Part shown: piece by piece, positions 57,806 to 64,000 of the stretch
How positions within the stretch are numbered: position 1 is the first letter of the stretch
Layout: each line of letters starts with the position of its first letter
Assembly (NCBI RefSeq): GCF_000972845.2
Contig: NC_040016.1
Location: forward strand, 24,484,304-24,548,303
Origin: Larimichthys crocea
Lineage: Eukaryota; Chordata; Actinopteri; Sciaenidae
Direction: 5' to 3'
Length of the DNA: 64,000 bases
Made by a program: the position numbers and the translations under genes
The notes under the pieces: generated by a model
What the model was told of the DNA's origin: nothing
What the model saw: the letters and a program-made list of their open reading frames with translations, nothing else
Database searches by the model: none

Positions 57806-59204
57806 ATTTATAATATTTATTTAGAAGCTTTGTATAGAAAGTGCATCATCAGTTAACTAAAGCAAACATGAGCCATCAGAGAGTGAATTCAAATATCACA
57901 GTAAACACTCAGTGTCCAGTTCATGAAGCACACATAGCTCAAACTGAAGCAGTCAACACATCAGCCGTGCAGTAAGTCCTTCATGAAGCTCCTCATGTTC
58001 AGTTTGTGTTCAGAGAGATGATTCTCTTATTCGCCCTCATTGATAAACACGGAGCGGACACCAAAATGATCTTAAGCACACAAACTGAACAGTCATATCA
58101 GACTGTGAATAAACTGGACACTGAGTGTGTGTTTCAGAGTGCAGCAGTACCTGACAGATGATACATGATTGTCTCAAATAACGACAATAAACACAAATAT
58201 CAAAAGAAAACATAAGACTCAAAGTCGTCAGAACAAAAAAAGAGTCACACTCGCTGTCAGACACCTGAGATGAACAGTCACTGACCAAATAAGGACATCC
58301 CTGTACTCTCATTACTGAGACCAGGTGAACATCGTGCCAGCACACTGGCATCATGATCAGTTACATTTCATAATATCACTCAACATGATTCAAAAATAAT
58401 AATTCATTAGATTCTTCTAGAAATAAACTTTCCACCACAGTCACGTGACATTTCATTTCAGCTGCACAATATTCACATTTCCAGTGTAACAGAAGTTTAG
58501 TTTGTTTCATGTGTAGCTACAAACAGCATGATGATATTTGGTAAATGTCAGTATCAGTATTTATACTTCAGCTCTGCAACCATCAGGAATAATTCAGTGT
58601 CTGGCTCGAGGACACTTCAACATGTGGACGGGACGAGTCGGGGATCGAACCACCGACCCAGAGATTAACTAATGATCTGCTGGTACGCTACAGTAAGTGT
58701 GAAACGATCTGATCTCGTTTAGTCTCATTGATCAGGCTGAAGTCACTCGTCTGTCCACAGCTCGGATTTTAACTAATTACAGACGACACAAACAGCAGCT
58801 CTGATTCTTCACCAGCTGTCTGTCAGTGTTACTGTTACTGAAGTCGTGTTTGATCAGTGTGATCAGGCTGTTTTGGTCGGAGCTCCTCAGCGTTAAACAC
58901 TTTTTAAAAAGTCAATTTAATCTCAACTTCAGTTTAATCAGGTCCCATTTTAACTTGGTCCATTTGAATTCTTCTCTTTGTGACTTTTAGCATTTTGTTT
59001 TCATTCTATGTCTGACTGAGTAATAATGAAACATTTGTTACCTCCATCTTATCTGTCAGCAGAATAATGTCCACAACAAGACACACATGCAGTTTGTGTG
59101 TTTATGTAAAAATGAGATGCATAAGATAATCAGAACATAAAAATTTAAAAGGTTTACAGGTGACTCTGAATTGTCCACAGGTGTGACCTCTCATCAAGCG
59201 GTTC
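57806..59204 (-). other. 3' region of receptor unit 4
   Basis: No tail exon could be matched to unit 2. A candidate exon at 58264-58151 (SECDSFFVLTTLSLMFSFDI, acceptor ATCTCAG, donor GTACTG) has phase 0 at both ends, which does not fit the phase-1 rule of this gene family, so I do not call it. Confidence 0.4.
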
Positions 59205-59759
59205 CAGGCCCCTCATACCCTGAAAACAATAAGCAGTTATTTAAAATGAGTGAAAGGTTTGAAAGCTCTGTCAGCATTAAAGACCTCTTGTTCTCTTCTG
59301 TTGTCACCTTGTTAACTCCAATCTGTCTCTGTGTAACTGAACATTGTCTCATCCCTGTCTCTGGACAGTTAGTGAGTATGACATGACGTCCAAACACGTC
59401 TGATGTGTTCAGAACAGACGGACTCTCAGGCAAAGTGAAAGTCTTGTAAGTAAGTCGTTTCTATTTCAGTTTTACAAGAATTTACAAGAAATCAGCAAAA
59501 GAAAATAAATGTGAAGTAATCTGTATTTCTATCAGCTAATGTTTTTATTTTTCTCTCTGGTTGTTTATCTGAACCTGAAACAAATCAAAGTTTTATTCAG
59601 GACAATCCAAACTTGCTGATCCTGATCTGAGTGTTAATACCAACAGAAGCTTCATGAGAAGATAAAACAACTGTCAAGACTCCAAACATGAGAAACATGG
59701 AAACTATTTGTTGTCTGCTCGTCATCAATATGTTCATACAAGACATGATTTAAACTTAC

Positions 59760-59861
59760 CATTGTTACGTCTCTGTTTACACAGGAGAATGAGACCAAGC
59801 AAAGCAATAATAAAAAGAATGATGAAAACAACAGCAACAATCAACCAAGTGAAGTCTGGCT
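59760..59861 (-). CDS. Receptor unit 4: transmembrane exon
   Basis: 102 nt, phase 1: EPDFTWLIVAVVFIILFIIA then LLGLILLCKQRRNN. The front half matches transmembrane exon A of unit 2 (TWLIVAVVFIILF) and the rest differs. Acceptor TTTCAG, donor GTAAGT. Confidence 0.75.
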
Positions 59862-60120
59862 CTGAAACAGAAGAGGAAAAGTGAATGTGACACTCAGAAT
59901 GTAAGTGCAGATCATACAGAGCAGATTGAACATCAGAGCTGATCACAAGGAGAAATAAAAGGTTCAGGGTGGACGGAATCTGGATCATATTCTGTGCATC
60001 ACACTCTTTATTTTATGATGCTTGTATTCCTGAGCTTGCTAACGGAAATAGATAAACAACTAATCCAAAACAATTCACATACTTTTTAATATAAAAATAT
60101 GAAGCGAAAGAAAATCTCAC

Positions 60121-60388
60121 ATTTTTGAACGTAGCGTTCAGTATAAATCTGATGTTGGCATTTCTCCTTGGGTGACGACACAGCGGAGTGTCAGTCTGGT
60201 TAACAGGAGCTGTAGGCTGATGTCGTAGTCTTGCCTCCTCTTTCTGTGACCCGTGGTTCTTCAGCAGGAAGGATGTTTCCAGAACTGTCCTTCACTCATT
60301 TAGGTTTTGGAGAAGCACCTCGAACAACGCACGCAACAACATCCCCTCCTCTGTTTAATTGTTGTGGGAATTGGCTCTGAAGCTGCAC
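60121..60388 (-). pseudogene. Receptor unit 4: membrane-proximal C-type domain, indel-rich
   Basis: Close copy of the 50657-50932 exon but 268 nt, with at least eight small insertions and losses (for example AGCGGAGTGTCAGTCTGG against AGCGGTAGTGGTCAGTC). Few true substitutions. Confidence 0.75.
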
Positions 60389-60499
60389 CTGTAACAAAAC
60401 AGAATACCCGGATTCTATAAAGACACGTTACAGCTTCAAAACTGTAAAATTGGGCTGTCTTTTCATCTCATGAAATTTGTTGTTCAAATGTCTACAATA

Positions 60500-61500
60500 T
60501 ATACAAAAAAGTGTTCTGTACAAACTGATTACAAACTTCCGAATTACATGAGTGCAACTTCTTTTGGTTGTCAGACAACCACATAACAGAAATTCAGAGG
60601 AGGTTGTTGTTTGATCCCAGCAGTCAGGTCCTCTTCTCCTTCAGACGAGTCTTTTGATTGTTTCAGAGATCAGGCTTCCACACTGTGTCCTCAGCAAACT
60701 TTGACGATAGTGTTGGCCATCAAAAAGTGGCTACGCAGTTTAATGTGTGACATGGCAGGACAGCGCAGGACCAGCCCTCGGTGATTTGATGTTAAAGATT
60801 GAAGGCGGATGAGGTGTGTTGCCAGTTTCACCACTAGGTCTGCCTGTAGGAAGTCAAGGATCCTCATGTGAGGTGATTAGTCGCAGGTCCTTGAGCTTTG
60901 TGGGGACGAGCCTGAGAGGGAACTTTGGTGTAAATGCTGACTGTAGTCAATGACAACAATCAAGGCTCCCCCTCTTCTCTCCTTTCTTTCTCTCTTGTGG
61001 CTACAGGTGCTACAGGGGTGGGTGTTGTAGAGTTAATCCCTCACCAGATGCTCGAGAAGCCCTTCATCACCTACAGATGTGAGTGACTGGGGGACTTCCA
61101 GTTCATTCAGGGTGGCTGGGAGGCTGTTTCCTTGGACCACGAAATTGATGGCTTGGACCACCAGTGCTACTTAGCACAAAGTCTGAGGGACTCACCCACT
61201 GATCTTCAGGTTCCTGTTGCTTTGGCTGGAGTTCACATGCTTTAAAGTTCTCCTGAGTCATGTCCAGAAAAAGTGATAGCTGCTGGAAGGTGTTCCCTCA
61301 CATCCAGTAACTTCTGCTTCAGATGTTTTAGCCCGCCTGGCCTTCTAATGGTTTTTGTTAAGTATGGACTTGTTGATTGGCTTTTACGTGTTGACCCATC
61401 TAGGGACAGCTAGTTAAGAAACATTAACACAAACACATGTCATGTAGATGTTTGCACTGAGGTCTCTCAGTCAGGGCTAGAGAAAAAACCTTTCAAAACA
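60500..61500 (-). mobile_element. LINE remnant, second copy
   Basis: Same insert as 51040-52100, aligned along its length with numerous small indels, one of them a CT-rich gain near 60970 (CTCCCCCTCTTCTCTCC). The insertion predates duplication of the unit. Confidence 0.7.
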
Positions 61501-62257
61501 GAGAAAAAAAAAGCAAGAAATTGGCCGGCTCCTGATGTGACCTTCACATTGCACTTTGGAGCGGGGGAGTTTGACACCTACTCGAGACGTTTTGTGAGCG
61601 TGGCATCCTAACCACTTCTTCCTCTCCGGGTTTAATGTCGTTAGCTTTGAGGGGAACTGGGACTCGGGAGCCGTTTGTACGTCTTCTTACAAGAACTAAT
61701 GCTGGCAGCGATTCTGCCTCTAGACGGTTTTTTGAAAAGGGTGGGTGTTGTTTTCTTGTGGCACACAGTCGGATGTAGAAAGGTCAGTTTTAAACAATGT
61801 CTAAAGTTAGTTTCTCATTCTAGTGATGCTGTGAGGAACTTTCATGTTCACGTCGTTCAGGGAATTCAAACAGGACAGCAGAACAGACAGTCTGTGGAGC
61901 TACACTACAGGCTCGTCTGTTCATGTTGGACCCTCAGCTGGAAAGTATCCACAAACTTGATTAATGATAATGATTTGTTGCTGATGTCATTTTAGTGTCA
62001 CGATTTCCATTTTCACTGAAGCGACTCATGAAATGGATGATGATTCAAAACAGGTTTTTTCATAGTCGCGTGTTAATCATCAGTCTACTTCCTTGTTGTT
62101 ATCCCATCCAGAATCCACACTCACCTTCTTCTTCTCTGTACATGAGACCGGCTTATTCTCCAATCTGCCACCGCTCTTAAGTGGTATGAACACATTCAAA
62201 TGTTGTGAACTGAGAAAAACACAAATTAAATATATGAGGTTAATATAACCACTCAAC

Positions 62258-62521
62258 CAGGCAAGGGCACGAAGATCTCAGCAGAAATCCTATGGACTGA
62301 TGTTCTTCTGTGTGGCTACACAGGAGAAGTTGTCGTCTTGGTCACAGTCGTGTTGAGAGTAATGTATGAAAGACGTCCTCTTCTGTGACTGTGGTCTCAG
62401 CAGAAGTTTGTTTCCATCACTGTCCTGCCAATGACTTCAAGTCTGGAACACCATGAGCTTCACACTGCAGCAGGCTGAGGTTCTTGTTAAATCAATTGAT
62501 GTGACAATGGTGGAGCTGCAC
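62258..62521 (-). pseudogene. Receptor unit 4: membrane-distal C-type domain, indel-rich
   Basis: Copy of the 52707-52982 exon, 264 nt instead of 276. It has lost and gained single bases (for example CAATGACTTCAAGTCTGG against CAATGAACTTCAAGATCTGG), and the donor reads ACTCAAC instead of ACTCAC. The intron just upstream is nearly unchanged. Confidence 0.75.
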
Positions 62522-62934
62522 CTGAATCAAATATAAACAACAGATGATGAAGCAGAATTCCATCATTCCAAATGTAACATTGAGATGTTTCCTCTGCTTG
62601 TATATCTGGTTTACAGTGTGAAGAGAAAACGCCTCAGTTCCATATTCCAGCACTGTTTGACCGGACATGTATTTCAAAAACTTTTACACTTCTTCTAATC
62701 TGACTCACATTCTGACATTTTTGAAAACACAAGAATGTCTAATGTCAGTGAGTGTAGACTGAATATTAGTAACACTAAACATTTAACGCAGAGGTTTTTA
62801 TTCATAAACTTCTTAATAGTTGGAACATTTATGTTGGAGTATAAACATCTCCACCTTCAAGCCAATTACAGACGTTTAATTGCACTGTGAATGCAGGGTG
62901 ACGCATCAATCAGGACTCACCATTGCCGTTTTGG

Positions 62935-64000
62935 TTCACTTTTAATGTTTTAAAGCGCGCAGGATGCACGCGACCCGACATGTCCATGTAAACATTGATA
63001 AATCCATAAAGAGCGTGTTTCCATGTTGCCTCTAAACGTCCACACACACATGTTGGACCTCGTTTGAAAGCTTACAAGTTCGTTTTTTCAACGGAACCAA
63101 GAATCTACATGAAGGATTTACGACACTACACCTGTAGCGTCTTACTTTGCGGCAGTAAACAGGTGAGCATCTTCGTGTGTCTCCTGTGTGTGCGCACTTC
63201 AAATGGATTTCTAGGTGGGAAACAGACTTTTCTACACGAACATGGGCTCGTTTCAAACACTAAAGTCCACCGGGTCAGTCCAGTTCGGACAAATTCGAGC
63301 GGAAGTCACAAATAACGGGAATAAAAGTCGATGTGGTCTCTCGGTCATTTTTCGCGCCGCTCTCAAACTTCGAAACAACGTCATTTAGATGAATTAGAAA
63401 ATATTCACGTCACATTTGACCAACCGTGTTCAGCACCTGTGAAATCGGTAAACTCCGAGGAACCAAACGAACCAATCCGCATCTTTCTACGACCTAAAGG
63501 GACGAACCGACCAGACTTTTAACTCCGTCAGCCAATCGAGGAGCACCCTGCACGCAACTGCTTGACTTTGATTGACAGCTGCTTTCATCCAATGAGAAGT
63601 CAGCCCCGTGAAAACCCACGGTCTGGAGCCAATTAAATCACCTGTCTGACCATATATGGAAGTGAACTTTATCTGACTTCCTTGTGTAGTGGGACACTCA
63701 CACAACAATAAAAAGTTATTTTCTATGTTTATGAGACATGATTCAATGATAATAAATCTGTAAATCTGTATTTAAATATTAAAATCATCAGTTTCAGTCA
63801 GATCTGACACTTGTGCACATTTCTTCAGGATCATAAAGGGATTTATTATCATCATTTGGTAACTTTGGAGAAGTTTTACAGAGCTCTGTGGACACCTGCT
63901 GGAGATAATCTGTACTGCACTTTCAAAATATCTCAGAGGCACTTCTGTCTGTCAACCTCAAATTTGGTCCAGACTTTCTAGACAAGCTGAGGGAGAGATC
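62935..64000. repeat. CpG-rich block, copy 3
   Basis: Matches 44390-45480 over about 1 kb with scattered one-base differences, including those that break the plus-strand frame (63241-63522). The stalk exon at its left edge (about 62915) is damaged: the ACCTGGGATGTTTTCACC words are lost. The rest of unit 4 (V and signal exons) lies beyond the window. Confidence 0.8.

Noticed and set aside
58151..58264. Candidate transmembrane exon near the 3' end of unit 4
   Set aside because: Its phase is 0 at both ends while this family uses phase 1, and no relative exists in the other units.

Overview
The window is vertebrate nuclear DNA, almost certainly from a ray-finned (teleost) fish. Genes are split into short exons with GT-AG introns, CA and tetranucleotide microsatellites are dense, and fish-type transposons (hAT, LINE, Ty3/gypsy remnants and a TTAA-flanked family) are scattered throughout. 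Two runs of N (31310-31409 and 47445-47454) show it is a draft scaffold.

Region 1, about 1-19.6 kb, plus strand: a central piece of cadps (CAPS1, the calcium-dependent activator of dense-core vesicle exocytosis). Five constitutive exons encode the PH domain and the start of the CAPS domain. Two optional pieces fit the reading frame exactly: a 12-nt microexon at 10517-10528 and a 171-nt cassette exon at 19465-19635. No further cadps exon was recognised downstream.

Region 2, about 19.6-31.3 kb: repeat-rich DNA. On the minus strand from 27.9 to about 24.6 kb lies a small multi-exon gene whose exon phases chain perfectly. It weakly resembles the centromere chaperone HJURP/Scm3. Its 3' part is tandemly duplicated and broken by frame changes. 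A 0.5 kb tetranucleotide array and a foldback element with 40-bp tandem units follow.

Region 3, about 31.4-64 kb, minus strand: a tandem array of butyrophilin/B7-like immunoglobulin receptor genes. The intact plan is signal peptide, V-type domain, 39-nt stalk exon, one or two C-type domains, a transmembrane exon and a short tail; every junction whose phase could be read is phase 1. The 54.8-48.9 kb unit is the most complete. The 46.3-40.1 kb unit has two alternative transmembrane exons and a readable tail. The 39.2-31.4 kb and 64-57.8 kb units are partial and rich in indels. Introns between copies can be identical while the exons they flank differ. The last unit is a mosaic of two others. A CpG-rich block sits at the stalk exon in three units and may supply an alternative first exon. 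hAT, LINE and gypsy elements and a 503-bp element with target-site duplications interrupt the array.

The dense single-base indels in some copies look partly like low-polish sequence, so calls of 'pseudogene' here are provisional.
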